From positions 1 through 64,000 of the forward strand of contig JBDVXK010000028.1 of assembly GCA_039964455.1 (NCBI GenBank): a stretch of 64,000 nucleotides of DNA. The letters are read 5' to 3'. A program made the translations under genes and the position numbers. Shown piece by piece: positions 53,514 through 62,242 of the stretch. The notes under the pieces are model-generated. The model searched no databases. It was not told where the DNA came from and was given only the letters and a program-made list of their open reading frames with translations. Source of the DNA: CALJFL01 sp039964455 (GTDB lineage Bacteria > Pseudomonadota > Gammaproteobacteria > Pseudomonadales > Halieaceae). Every line of letters begins with the position of its first letter. Position 1 is the first letter of the stretch.

Positions 53514-54311
53514 ATGAAAACCCGAATGTCTTCGGAGTTCATCTTTCAGATCTTTGCGCTGCTCATCGCAGTGATCGTCGTCCATGCACTGTACGTGGGC
53601 GCGATCAGGCCAATGGCCGATGCGCAGCTTCAGCAGGAGATGGAGTTACAGGCGGCGGGTGAGGACTTTGTTCCTGAGCGCAGCTTTGCTGTGGTCATTC
53701 GCGATTTCGAGCAGGAGGCCTGTTTCATATTGCTGATCTGGGCCCTGGCAATGATGGGCTACAAGGGCCGGCGCACCATGCAGGAAAAAGAAATCCTGGA
53801 GCGGGCGTTGCTCGACATTCCCGATGGCACCAGTCTGCTACCGGAAGACGCCCGGGAATACAGCCGCTCACTGGAAGCCCTGCCCGCGACGGAACAAGAC
53901 CTTCTACTACCCAGAACCCTACTCTCCGCGCTGCAGCGCTTTGCCACAACCGGCAGTATTCAGGCGGTGTCGGATACGATCAAAGAGCAGTGTGAAGTAG
54001 AGTCCGACCGGCTGGACTCGGAAATGTCTATGGTGCGCTATATCGCCTGGGCTATCCCCTCCATCGGCTTTATTGGCACCGTGCGCGGTATCGGTGATGC
54101 CCTGGGCCAGGCCTACAAAGCGGTAGAAGGCGATATATCCGGTGTCACCGTGAGCCTGGGTGTGGCCTTCAACAGCACCTTTGTCGCCCTGGTGCTCAGT
54201 ATCATTATCATGTTCTGCCTGCATCAGCTGCAGCTGTCTCAGGAGCGGCTGGTACTTGATTGCCAACGCTACGCAGACAAGCGTCTTATGCGGCACCTGG
54301 TAGCGCACTAA
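53514..54311 (+). CDS. TolQ/ExbB/MotA-like proton-channel protein
   Basis: 265 residues with membrane helices at about 10-31, 68-83, 176-193 and 213-236. The third helix region reads IAWAIPSIGFIGTVRGIGDA, the family core (A-x-x-G-x-x-G-T-V), and SLGVAFNSTFVALVLSIIIM is the last helix. The large loop between helices two and three (84-175) is cytoplasmic, as in the MotA/TolQ group. In such systems five copies surround two copies of an ExbD/TolR/MotB-type protein and convert proton flow into rotation or force; here the partners are proposed to be the two vWA proteins. Confidence 0.85.
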   Translation: MKTRMSSEFIFQIFALLIAVIVVHALYVGAIRPMADAQLQQEMELQAAGEDFVPERSFAVVIRDFEQEACFILLIWALAMMGYKGRRTMQEKEILERALLDIPDGTSLLPEDAREYSRSLEALPATEQDLLLPRTLLSALQRFATTGSIQAVSDTIKEQCEVESDRLDSEMSMVRYIAWAIPSIGFIGTVRGIGDALGQAYKAVEGDISGVTVSLGVAFNSTFVALVLSIIIMFCLHQLQLSQERLVLDCQRYADKRLMRHLVAH

Positions 54312-55582
54312 TGAGTATCGCCCTTCTCGACATCGTCGACAGCAACCTGCAGTTATGGCGCGCCAACAGTGCCCTGCAGAGCCCGGGCTATGCCCTTCTG
54401 GCAGGGCAACAATACCAGTTTGGCAGTGATGCCCGCGCCGCCGCCCGACTGCAGCCGCGCAATATCAATACCCGCTACTGGTGGCAACTCAACACGGAAG
54501 CCCTGCAACCAGCACTGGGTTCGGCGCGCCACACTGCCGACCTCGCCCATGCGCATTTGCTAGACATTCACCAACGCGCGGAAGCACCGCCCGAGTTAAT
54601 ACTTGCGGTATCAGGCAGCATGCAACGGGATCAGCTGGCGCTATTGCTGGGGATTATTGAACAATGCCCTTTTGACGCGGTGAGTCTGGTCAATCGCAGC
54701 GTGGCACTGGCCAGCCTGTACGGCGGACCCGGTCGCCTCTTCCACCTCGAAATTCAATTGCACCAGGCGCTGGTGTCAGAGCTCAGCGAGAGTAACGGCG
54801 TGGTGGAACTGCAGCGCAGTGTCCCACTGCCGGGCTGTGGTTTGCTGCAGCTGCAGGAACGGCTGGTAGAAATTATCGCCGCGGCCTTTATACGCCAGAC
54901 CCGATTCGACCCCAGGCGCAAAGCGGAGACTGAACAGGCGCTGTACGACAACCTGCCCGAAGCCCTGCGCCAGTTACGCCAGCAAACCGAAACCAATATC
55001 GAGGTGAACGGTTATCGCGCCAGAATCAATCGCAGTGAGTTACATGCTGCGGGACAAAGACTGTTCGACAGTGCGCCTGAGGCCATGGGCGTTCTGCGCG
55101 CCGACGACCGGGTTCTGCTGGACCCGCTGGCCGCGCTATTGCCGGGGCTGGAAACCCATTTCAGCACTGCTGAGTTGCTCACCCCCGAAGCACTGCCACA
55201 GGCAATTGGAGATCACGAGACCAGGCTGGTGCAGCGCGACCAGGCATTAACTTTCGTCACCTCCCTGCCCTGCCTCTCCCAGTCTATCCAACCCGATGCA
55301 CCGGCACCTGCTGAAGTACCGACGGAGATTACGCCCGCAAGCGGGCCGGCACCCACGCATTTTTTGCGGGCCGAAATCGCACGACCGCTGTTAGCTGACG
55401 GCACGGCGATAAGTGAGGGCCTGAGTATTCAGCAAAACGACGGACACTGGTTGTTGGTGGGCGAGACTGGTTCAGCACAACTGAATGGCAAGCCCGCGGA
55501 TCAAACGACTGCCCTGTCTCGCGGCGACCGGATAAGGGCAGCAGACGGTACAGAGACCTTGCTAATCGAGGTTCTGCCCTGA
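54311..55582 (+). CDS. Degenerate Hsp70/actin-like protein with FHA-like C terminus
   Basis: Start ATG shares one base with the previous stop (TAATG). The first 250 residues follow the Hsp70/MreB layout: phosphate-1 position ALLDIVDSNLQLWR (normally DLGTTxS), FGSDARAAARLQPRNINTRY, LILAVSGSMQRDQLALLLGI, and VSLVNRSVALASLYGG, where Hsp70s have the phosphate-2 and adenosine region. The nucleotide-contact residues look lost, so it is likely a pseudo-ATPase scaffold. Residues 350-424 are beta-rich (DGHWLLVGETGSAQLNGKPA, ALSRGDRIRAADGTETLLIE), like an FHA domain. Cytoplasmic; no signal peptide. Confidence 0.65.
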   Translation: MSIALLDIVDSNLQLWRANSALQSPGYALLAGQQYQFGSDARAAARLQPRNINTRYWWQLNTEALQPALGSARHTADLAHAHLLDIHQRAEAPPELILAVSGSMQRDQLALLLGIIEQCPFDAVSLVNRSVALASLYGGPGRLFHLEIQLHQALVSELSESNGVVELQRSVPLPGCGLLQLQERLVEIIAAAFIRQTRFDPRRKAETEQALYDNLPEALRQLRQQTETNIEVNGYRARINRSELHAAGQRLFDSAPEAMGVLRADDRVLLDPLAALLPGLETHFSTAELLTPEALPQAIGDHETRLVQRDQALTFVTSLPCLSQSIQPDAPAPAEVPTEITPASGPAPTHFLRAEIARPLLADGTAISEGLSIQQNDGHWLLVGETGSAQLNGKPADQTTALSRGDRIRAADGTETLLIEVLP

Positions 55583-55592
55583 GAGCCCAATC

Positions 55593-56684
55593 ATGGCGAA
55601 GAAGAAAAGACAGTTCACCACCTTTAACCTCAGCTTCCTGGACATCATGTCCTGCGGCTTTGGCGCTGTGGTGCTGGTTTTCCTGATCATCGACCATTCC
55701 ATCGAAGTAGAAAAACGTGACCTAAACGTGGATCTGCTGTCCGAGGTAAACCTGCTGGAAGAGGATGTTACCGATGGAGAAGCCGGCCTGGTCAGGCTGC
55801 GCAACACCTTGTCCGAGCTGGACCTGAAAATGGTGGAGGCCCAGGGTCGGGCTACCCGTATTCTGGATGAAACCCGGGAATGGGAAGCTCTCATTCAAGA
55901 CCTTGAGAACGAGGGCTATACCTCCTCCGCCGACGTTGAGGAGTTGAAGGCGGAGGTGCGGTCGCTGGAGGACGAGGTAAAGAAACTGCGTCAGGCCGCA
56001 GAGGAAGACAGCGGCAACAGCGCCAGAACCTTCATAGGCGACGGCAATCGCCAGTACCTCACCGGCTTGAACCTGGGTGGGCGCCATATCGTGGTCTTAC
56101 TGGACGTATCATCCAGCATGCTGGCCGACAGGCTGGTCAATATCATCCGACTTCGCAACATGGACGACAAGCTACAGCGCAGCGCCGAGAAATGGAGCCG
56201 CGCACTCAACACCGTAGACTGGCTGACCGCGCAACTGCCTGTTAACAGTAATTATCAGGTGATCACCTTCAACACCACAGCAGCGCCGGTGCTTAAGGGC
56301 ACCGGCAACAAATGGCTGGAGGTGGCTAATCAGGTACAGCTGGAGCAGGTCACCGACAAGCTGCGCGACATTATCCCCAGTGGCGGCACCAGCCTGGAAA
56401 ATGCTTTTGTGGCGCTACAACAGCTATCACCCCCACCAGACAATATTTTTCTGATTACCGATGGTCTGCCTACACAGGGAACAACGGCGCCGCGCGGGCC
56501 CACCGTCAGTGGCCGCGACCGCCAGAAGCATTACCGCGCCGCAGTCCGGCAGCTACCAAAAAATGTACCCATCAATATTATTCTGGCGCCGATGGAAGGC
56601 GACCCGATGGCTGCTTCAGAGTTCTGGCAACTGGCCCAGGTCAGCCGCGGCTCATTTTTGAGCCCATCGAAAGACTGGCCCTAG
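55593..56684 (+). CDS. vWA protein with ExbD/TolR-like N terminus (first copy)
   Basis: Residues 14-34 are a membrane helix introduced by NLSFLDIMSCGFGAVVLVFL, with Asp17 at the place where ExbD/TolR/MotB carry the proton-relay Asp. Residues 48-138 form a coiled coil. A von Willebrand A domain (about 165-363) has the MIDAS DVSSS at 171-175 and LITDG further on. With N-in topology the coiled coil and vWA are periplasmic. Basic start MAKKKR. Ten bases after the pseudo-ATPase gene, nine before its paralogue. Confidence 0.85.
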   Translation: MAKKKRQFTTFNLSFLDIMSCGFGAVVLVFLIIDHSIEVEKRDLNVDLLSEVNLLEEDVTDGEAGLVRLRNTLSELDLKMVEAQGRATRILDETREWEALIQDLENEGYTSSADVEELKAEVRSLEDEVKKLRQAAEEDSGNSARTFIGDGNRQYLTGLNLGGRHIVVLLDVSSSMLADRLVNIIRLRNMDDKLQRSAEKWSRALNTVDWLTAQLPVNSNYQVITFNTTAAPVLKGTGNKWLEVANQVQLEQVTDKLRDIIPSGGTSLENAFVALQQLSPPPDNIFLITDGLPTQGTTAPRGPTVSGRDRQKHYRAAVRQLPKNVPINIILAPMEGDPMAASEFWQLAQVSRGSFLSPSKDWP

Positions 56685-56693
56685 GATGATGCT

Positions 56694-57692
56694 ATGACCA
56701 AGCGCAGGGCACCGGAAGAATTTTCAGTCTCGTTTCTCGATGTGATCTGCTGTGGTTTCGGCGCGGTAATCCTGCTGTTGATGATTACCAAAACGGTACA
56801 ACCGCAAATTATCGAGGCATCCACCGTCAATCTTGAAGGCCTGGTCGCCGACCTGCAGGAACAGGTATTCGAAATACGCGGCGAAACGCGCATCCTCAAT
56901 CGCGATCTGAACGCCAAGCACGAACAGTTGTCAGAGTATGAAGACAGGATAGCGATACTGAGAGGACAGATGGCCAGTGCCAAGTCGCGCTATGACAGCA
57001 TCCAGGTGCAGACCAACAGCAATGACGTGATTACCGACCAACTGGCCATCGCGCGGCAATCGCTTACCGCTGAGATGCAGCGCCTGCTGGGGTCCCAGTA
57101 CCAATCCAAGAACAACCTGATTGGTGGTATTCCGGTAGACAGCGAGTACATCATATTCATCATTGATACCTCCGGTTCAATGTTCTCCTACAGCTGGGAC
57201 AGAATGATGGCAGAGCTGGAGGCGACACTGAGTATCTACCCGGAGGTAAAGGGCATACAAATCATGAACGACATGGGCAATTACATGTTCAGTCGCTACC
57301 GCGGGCAGTGGATTCCTGACACCGCCGGCCGCCGCAAGGTCATCATGCAGAATCTGCGCAACTGGAATGTCTTTAGTAACTCCAGCCCGGTAGAGGGGAT
57401 CACCCAGGCCATCAAAACCTTTTACGACCCGAACAAAAAAATCAGCATCTACGTCTTCGGCGACGAATTCACAGGCCAGTCTATTGCGCAGGTGGTCGAC
57501 ACCGTGGACAGAATCAACCGCGAAGATGCTAACGGCAATCGCCGCGTGCGAATCCACGGCGTAGGTTTCCCCGTACAATTTATCAGGGCTCCCCATTTGC
57601 AAACCACGGGAATCCGCTTTGCTACACTGATGCGGGAGCTGGCTTACAGAAACGGAGGTACCTTTGTCGGGCTTAACGATTTCCGCCCCTGA
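56694..57692 (+). CDS. vWA protein with ExbD/TolR-like N terminus (second copy)
   Basis: Paralogue of the previous gene in layout: SVSFLDVICCGFGAVILLLM at 11-30 with Asp16, a coiled coil at about 45-135, and a vWA domain with MIDAS DTSGS at 158-162. The vWA domain is divergent (long insert around IMNDMGNYMFSRYRGQWIPD), so the two are not recent duplicates. The next gene starts within its 3' end. Both are proposed to pair with the TolQ/ExbB-like protein. Confidence 0.84.
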   Translation: MTKRRAPEEFSVSFLDVICCGFGAVILLLMITKTVQPQIIEASTVNLEGLVADLQEQVFEIRGETRILNRDLNAKHEQLSEYEDRIAILRGQMASAKSRYDSIQVQTNSNDVITDQLAIARQSLTAEMQRLLGSQYQSKNNLIGGIPVDSEYIIFIIDTSGSMFSYSWDRMMAELEATLSIYPEVKGIQIMNDMGNYMFSRYRGQWIPDTAGRRKVIMQNLRNWNVFSNSSPVEGITQAIKTFYDPNKKISIYVFGDEFTGQSIAQVVDTVDRINREDANGNRRVRIHGVGFPVQFIRAPHLQTTGIRFATLMRELAYRNGGTFVGLNDFRP

Positions 57693-58407
57693 GTTGCGAC
57701 AGCCTGTGAGGCTGCTGGCCGCGCTGGCACTGTTGTGCCTGCTCGCGGGCTGTGGTGCCCGACAGGTCGTGGTAGAGGGTAACTTTCCAGAGCCATTGAT
57801 GAGCCCGCTACCGTTAAACATGGGCATCTGGTACAACGAAGAATTCGCCACCCATGAATTTTTCGATGAGGCCAAGGGCCGGGCTGACTCTACCTGGATC
57901 GTCAAAACCGGCTCGGCGCAGATGCAGATGTGGGACACCGTGCTGGCCGGTGTGTTCAGTAATCTGGAGCACATGAAAAATGCGCCCGGCTCCGCTGAGA
58001 TGAACCAGGTTGTGGATGCCGTATTGATTCCCAAGGTCGAGGAGCTACAGTACGCCATCCCCGCGCACACCAATGTGAAGGTCTACGAAATCTGGATGCG
58101 CTATCGCTTCGACATGGTGACCACTCAGGGCGAGGAAATCGCCAGCTGGACCATGACCTCCTACGGCAAGACCCCAACAGCCTTCATGCAGAGTGATGAA
58201 GCGGCAGTTAACCTTGCCGCAGTGGTCGCCCTGCGCGATGCCGGCGCAAACTTTGCCACCAACTTTACCCGCATACCGGCAGTACGAGAGTGGTTGGAAC
58301 TGCGTGAAAGCAATATCGCCAGAGCTGAGGCAGCAACTGTCCCAGACAGCGCCAGCGACAGTAGTCCGCCAGAGGCTGCCGACGCAGCAATGACGGAGCA
58401 GCCATGA
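57664..58407 (+). CDS. Operon lipoprotein with TTG start
   Basis: Start TTG at 57664 is set by GGAGGT five bases upstream, all inside the 3' end of the second vWA gene, giving a 29-bp overlap. Lipobox LLAGC (Cys30). The mature part has mixed strands and helices (GIWYNEEFATHEFFDEAKG, YEIWMRYRFDMVTTQGEEIA, SWTMTSYGKTPTAFMQSDEA), a layout shared by LPS- or peptidoglycan-associated lipoproteins with unknown roles. Disordered Ala/Pro/Ser tail. Not recognised. Confidence 0.75.
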   Translation: MSGLTISAPELRQPVRLLAALALLCLLAGCGARQVVVEGNFPEPLMSPLPLNMGIWYNEEFATHEFFDEAKGRADSTWIVKTGSAQMQMWDTVLAGVFSNLEHMKNAPGSAEMNQVVDAVLIPKVEELQYAIPAHTNVKVYEIWMRYRFDMVTTQGEEIASWTMTSYGKTPTAFMQSDEAAVNLAAVVALRDAGANFATNFTRIPAVREWLELRESNIARAEAATVPDSASDSSPPEAADAAMTEQP

Positions 58408-59072
58408 AGCCAATATTACTCCGCGCTTCGCTGGTGTTTGCCGGCATCTTCGCCCTCACCGGCTGCGTTACCTCAACCGTAGACGAGATGGTGTTTAACG
58501 AGCCGACAGAAGGCATCGGTGATGCCACAGTGGTTATTCTGGGGCGACGCCACGCCAGTGACTATGAAACCGAACCCGACTTTATCCAGTGTGTCGGCAA
58601 ACATATCAGTGCCCGCGACCGGTCCATTGAGGTTATGGGGGAGCTCGATTTTATTAACGCCCTATACCCCTGGTTTGAGCCGCGTACTGCCCCACTGCGC
58701 CCTGAGGACATCGACAAGTTGATGGTACAACCGCCAGTGGCGGCGAAGATGGCGGAGCTGAAAACCGAGTACATGATCTGGATTGATGGCAGCACGGTAG
58801 AGACCAATTCCGCCGGCTCCATGACCTGCGGCATAGGCCCCGGTGGAGCCGGCTGTTTCGGCTTTGGCACCTGGGGCAATGAATCGAACTACGAGGCCAC
58901 CATCTGGGACTTTACTGATCGCGCAGAGGTTGGCCGGGTCAATACCAGCACCAGCGGCCAGTCGTATATGCCGGCTGTGGTCGTCCCTATCCCCATTATT
59001 GCGCCAGTACAGGGCACCGCCTGCGATGGAATCGGCGACCAGTTGCTGGAATTCCTGTCCAGCGAGTACTGA
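58404..59072 (+). CDS. Operon lipoprotein
   Basis: Lipobox LTGC (Cys21) in a normal signal peptide. ATGA overlap with the previous gene. The mature region (ATVVILGRRHASDYETEPDF, LDFINALYPWFEPRTAPLRP, AAKMAELKTEYMIWIDGST) reads like a stress-type lipoprotein. A Gly/Cys-rich centre (SMTCGIGPGGAGCFGFGTWG) has two Cys that could form a disulfide. The end is VQGTACDGIGDQLLEFL. Not recognised. Confidence 0.72.
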   Translation: MKPILLRASLVFAGIFALTGCVTSTVDEMVFNEPTEGIGDATVVILGRRHASDYETEPDFIQCVGKHISARDRSIEVMGELDFINALYPWFEPRTAPLRPEDIDKLMVQPPVAAKMAELKTEYMIWIDGSTVETNSAGSMTCGIGPGGAGCFGFGTWGNESNYEATIWDFTDRAEVGRVNTSTSGQSYMPAVVVPIPIIAPVQGTACDGIGDQLLEFLSSEY

Positions 59073-59075
59073 TCA

Positions 59076-60467
59076 ATGTCGCTACTGCACCGTTTCCTGA
59101 TAGCACCATTAGTCGGACTTGTTCTGGCTCTTGCCAGCTTGCAGGTATACGCTGAATCTGTCGGCGACGAGATGTACCGCAAGTTTGTAGAGGAAGGTGC
59201 CATTTATGATAACCCCGAACTCAGTGACTACATCACCCGCATAGGGCGCAGCCTGGTCACCAGCGCTAAACGCGACCCGGACGATTTCACCTTCACCGTT
59301 ATCGACAGCCCAGATATCAATGCCTTTGCCACCCCCGGTGGTTACGTTTACATGAATCGCGGCCTGCTGGCTTACCTGGACAACGAGGCAGAGCTGGCTG
59401 GTGTACTGTCTCATGAGGTAGCACACATTACCGCGAATCACTCCACCGAACGGCGGACGGCAGGCGTTGCCAGCAAAGTATTGTCGACCACCGTGTACAT
59501 TCTCACCGGCAGCGGCGACCTGGCGGATGCTTCCAATATGTATGGCACCGAGCTGGTGAGTGGCTATGGCCGCGACCAGGAGCTGGAAGCTGACGGGCTG
59601 GGCTCGGAGTATATGTTCAAATCCGGCTATGAACCCGAGGCGCTGTTGGAAGTGATCGGGGTTCTCAAAGACCAGGAGATGTTTCAGCGAGTAAAGGCCA
59701 AAGAGACTGGCAGAAAAAAAGGCAGCTATCACGGCCTGTACGCGACCCACCCCCGCAATGACAAGCGACTACAGACAGTCATTCGGGCCGCCAACGAGCT
59801 GCAAAGCGATGAATACCTGGAAAGCCCGGAAGTGCCCGGCGAATTCCAGAGGCACCTCAATGGACTGGTGTGGGGTGCCAGCCTGCAGGGTCAGCGACCC
59901 GAAAATCGCTTCTATCACAACAAACTAAAATTCACCTTTGCCCACCCTGAGGGCTGGAGCGTCAACACTGCTTCACAGAAGATCATCGCATCCGCTTCAG
60001 ATGGTAGTGCATCTATGAAAATCAGTATTCGTCGCCGCGACCCAGCGCAATCACCGCAGGTGCTGATGGAAAGTCTGGCCAGCGGCTCGCTTACCGAAGG
60101 CAAGGCACTGGAACAGGCAGGACTGAAAGGCTACACCGCAAATAGCAGCGCCGGTGGGGCAAGCAAGCGTCTGGCTGTCATCGACTATCGCTACACTTAC
60201 TTGTTTGAAGGCTCCGCCAAAAATTTCGACAGCAGTGATGCCGACCTGCTGTCTATCGTAGAAAGCTTCAGGCCCATGCATCCCAAGGAGGGCAAGTCCA
60301 GCGAGCCTCGCTATGTGCAGTACATACAGGTACCGCGAGGCGCCACCATGGCCAGTCTTGCAGCCAGCAGCCAAATTCCCGATGCCGAAGCGCAGCTTCG
60401 CCTGATCAATGGTTTCTATCCCCGGGGTGAACCCCGAGTGGGTGACTGGATAAAAATCATCCGCTAG
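59076..60467 (+). CDS. Periplasmic M48-family metalloprotease
   Basis: Signal peptide (1-26), then an M48 domain: INAFATPGGYVYMNRGLLAY, zinc motif HEVAH at 113-117 followed by ITANH, and the third-ligand region QELEADGLGSEYMFKSGYEP. Residues 245-463 form an extra domain that ends with YIQVPRGATMASLAASS and RVGDWIKIIR, a LysM-like or glycan-binding arrangement also seen in BepA/YfgC-type proteins' relatives. Last gene of the packed operon, three bases after the lipoprotein gene; could process or quality-control operon proteins. Confidence 0.87.
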   Translation: MSLLHRFLIAPLVGLVLALASLQVYAESVGDEMYRKFVEEGAIYDNPELSDYITRIGRSLVTSAKRDPDDFTFTVIDSPDINAFATPGGYVYMNRGLLAYLDNEAELAGVLSHEVAHITANHSTERRTAGVASKVLSTTVYILTGSGDLADASNMYGTELVSGYGRDQELEADGLGSEYMFKSGYEPEALLEVIGVLKDQEMFQRVKAKETGRKKGSYHGLYATHPRNDKRLQTVIRAANELQSDEYLESPEVPGEFQRHLNGLVWGASLQGQRPENRFYHNKLKFTFAHPEGWSVNTASQKIIASASDGSASMKISIRRRDPAQSPQVLMESLASGSLTEGKALEQAGLKGYTANSSAGGASKRLAVIDYRYTYLFEGSAKNFDSSDADLLSIVESFRPMHPKEGKSSEPRYVQYIQVPRGATMASLAASSQIPDAEAQLRLINGFYPRGEPRVGDWIKIIR

Positions 60468-60538
60468 ACAGCCGTCTCGGCGCCAGCCTTTGCCAGGTGT
60501 TCTATACTGCGGAAGCCATTTTAAAAAGGACTACCGCC

Positions 60539-62242
60539 TTGCGACATTTTGTTCTCACGCTGCTGACAATAACCAGTATCGCGATCACACCCGCTGCTCT
60601 TGCGCTGACGGTTTTTCCTGCCAAGAAAATCATTACCATGGAACCGGCACTGGCCAAAGCCACTGCGGTTGCCGTGGAGGGTGATCGTATTGTGGCTGTG
60701 GGCTCGCTGGAGAGTCTGCAACCCCTGCTGGATGCCAGCAATGGCAATATAGACCCCAGCTTGAAAGACAAAATTCTTATGCCGGGTTTTATCGATCCCC
60801 ATGTACACCCGTCGCTGCCTGCAGTGCTCACTCAGTTTCCGTTCCTGGCACCGGACAACTGGTCGCTGCCCACCGGTGAATTCCCAGGTGCAACCACGCC
60901 CGCTGATTATGAAGCACGACTAAAAATACTGGCCGCCGCTCACGACGACGACGCGGTGCCATTCGTGGCCTGGGGCTATCACCCGTTGTGGCACGGTGAC
61001 ATTTCCAAGGCCGAACTGAATAACTGGTTCGGCGATCAACCAGTGGTCATCTGGCATCGCTCTTTTCATGAGCTAATTCTCAACGATGCGGCGTTGGCCA
61101 TGCTGGACATCACAGAAGCAGATACTCAGGACGGTCATGAGAGCGATTGGGACAGAGGACACTTCTGGGAAAACGGGCTGAAGGCGATCGTACCGAAACT
61201 GGGGTTTCTGTTTGCACCCGCAAGATTCGGCCAGGGCATGAAAAATTTTGTCGAAATGATGCACCAGGGTGGCGTAACCACCGCACTGGATATGGGCACT
61301 GGGATTTTCGGTAACCCGGAAGCGGAGATAGGCCTGATCCGTCAGGTTATGGAAAGCAGCCAGGCCCCCTCCCGCATTATCATGACGCCATTGATTACTG
61401 ATTTTCTCTCCCGCGGTAAAACGCCCAAGCAGGCAATGGCTGAAATCGATCAGTGGCGAGAGGGCAACTCCAGGCGGGTATCAGTAGACCGACATTTCAA
61501 GCTGATGATGGACGGCGCTATTTTCAGCGGCTTATCGCAAATGGGGCCGCCGGGATACCTGGATGGGCACAGCGGGCAGTGGATGGCGCCGCTGGAAGTG
61601 ACTAACGAGTGGGCCCGCGAATTCTGGCTCGCTGGCTACAAAATTCACGCACACACCAACGGCGACCTCAGTGCCGCCGCATTTATTGATCTGCTGCGCA
61701 CTTTGCAGGCCGAGAAGGCCAGGCCAGATCACCGCTTCACCCTGGAGCACTTTGCCTACAGCACCGAAGACCAGAGCCGGCAGCTAAAAGCGCTGGGCGC
61801 CGTTGTATCTGCCAACCCCTATTACCATTACATCCTCTCGGATATTTACAGTGAGAAGTGGCTAGGGCCAGACCGCGGCGGGCAAATGGTTAGGCTAGGC
61901 TCACTGGAACGCCACGATGTTCCGTTTGCCCTGCACTCCGACAGCCCCATGGCACCCCTCTCCCCGCTTACATTGGCATTCAATGCTACTAATCGTGTCA
62001 CCATTAATGGCAACCTGACCGGTGCAGCGGAGCGGATTTCCCTGGATCGGGCGCTGCGTGCAATCACCATAGACGCCGCCTGGATCATGGGCTGGGAAGA
62101 TGAGATCGGCTCCATACGCGCAGGCAAGAAAGCCGATTTCGTCGTACTGGAGCAGGATCCCTATCTCATCGGTGCGGCCGGGCTGAAAGATATACGTATC
62201 TGGGGCACGGTATTTGAAGGGGAGGTACATCCGCTTGATTAA
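60539..62242 (+). CDS. Secreted amidohydrolase (YtcJ-like family)
   Basis: Start is TTG at 60539, preceded by AAAAAGGA; an in-frame GTG at 60497 has no SD. Signal peptide (LRHFVLTLLTITSIAITPAA). Metal site HxH in LMPGFIDPHVHPSLP, further ligands in HAHTNGDLS and FALHSDSPMAPLSPL. Ends with IRAGKKADFVVLEQDP, usual for amidohydrolases. Acts in the periplasm if the signal is used. A TATACT -10 at 60503 may give it a promoter separate from the operon. Substrate unknown. Confidence 0.85.
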   Translation: MRHFVLTLLTITSIAITPAALALTVFPAKKIITMEPALAKATAVAVEGDRIVAVGSLESLQPLLDASNGNIDPSLKDKILMPGFIDPHVHPSLPAVLTQFPFLAPDNWSLPTGEFPGATTPADYEARLKILAAAHDDDAVPFVAWGYHPLWHGDISKAELNNWFGDQPVVIWHRSFHELILNDAALAMLDITEADTQDGHESDWDRGHFWENGLKAIVPKLGFLFAPARFGQGMKNFVEMMHQGGVTTALDMGTGIFGNPEAEIGLIRQVMESSQAPSRIIMTPLITDFLSRGKTPKQAMAEIDQWREGNSRRVSVDRHFKLMMDGAIFSGLSQMGPPGYLDGHSGQWMAPLEVTNEWAREFWLAGYKIHAHTNGDLSAAAFIDLLRTLQAEKARPDHRFTLEHFAYSTEDQSRQLKALGAVVSANPYYHYILSDIYSEKWLGPDRGGQMVRLGSLERHDVPFALHSDSPMAPLSPLTLAFNATNRVTINGNLTGAAERISLDRALRAITIDAAWIMGWEDEIGSIRAGKKADFVVLEQDPYLIGAAGLKDIRIWGTVFEGEVHPLD

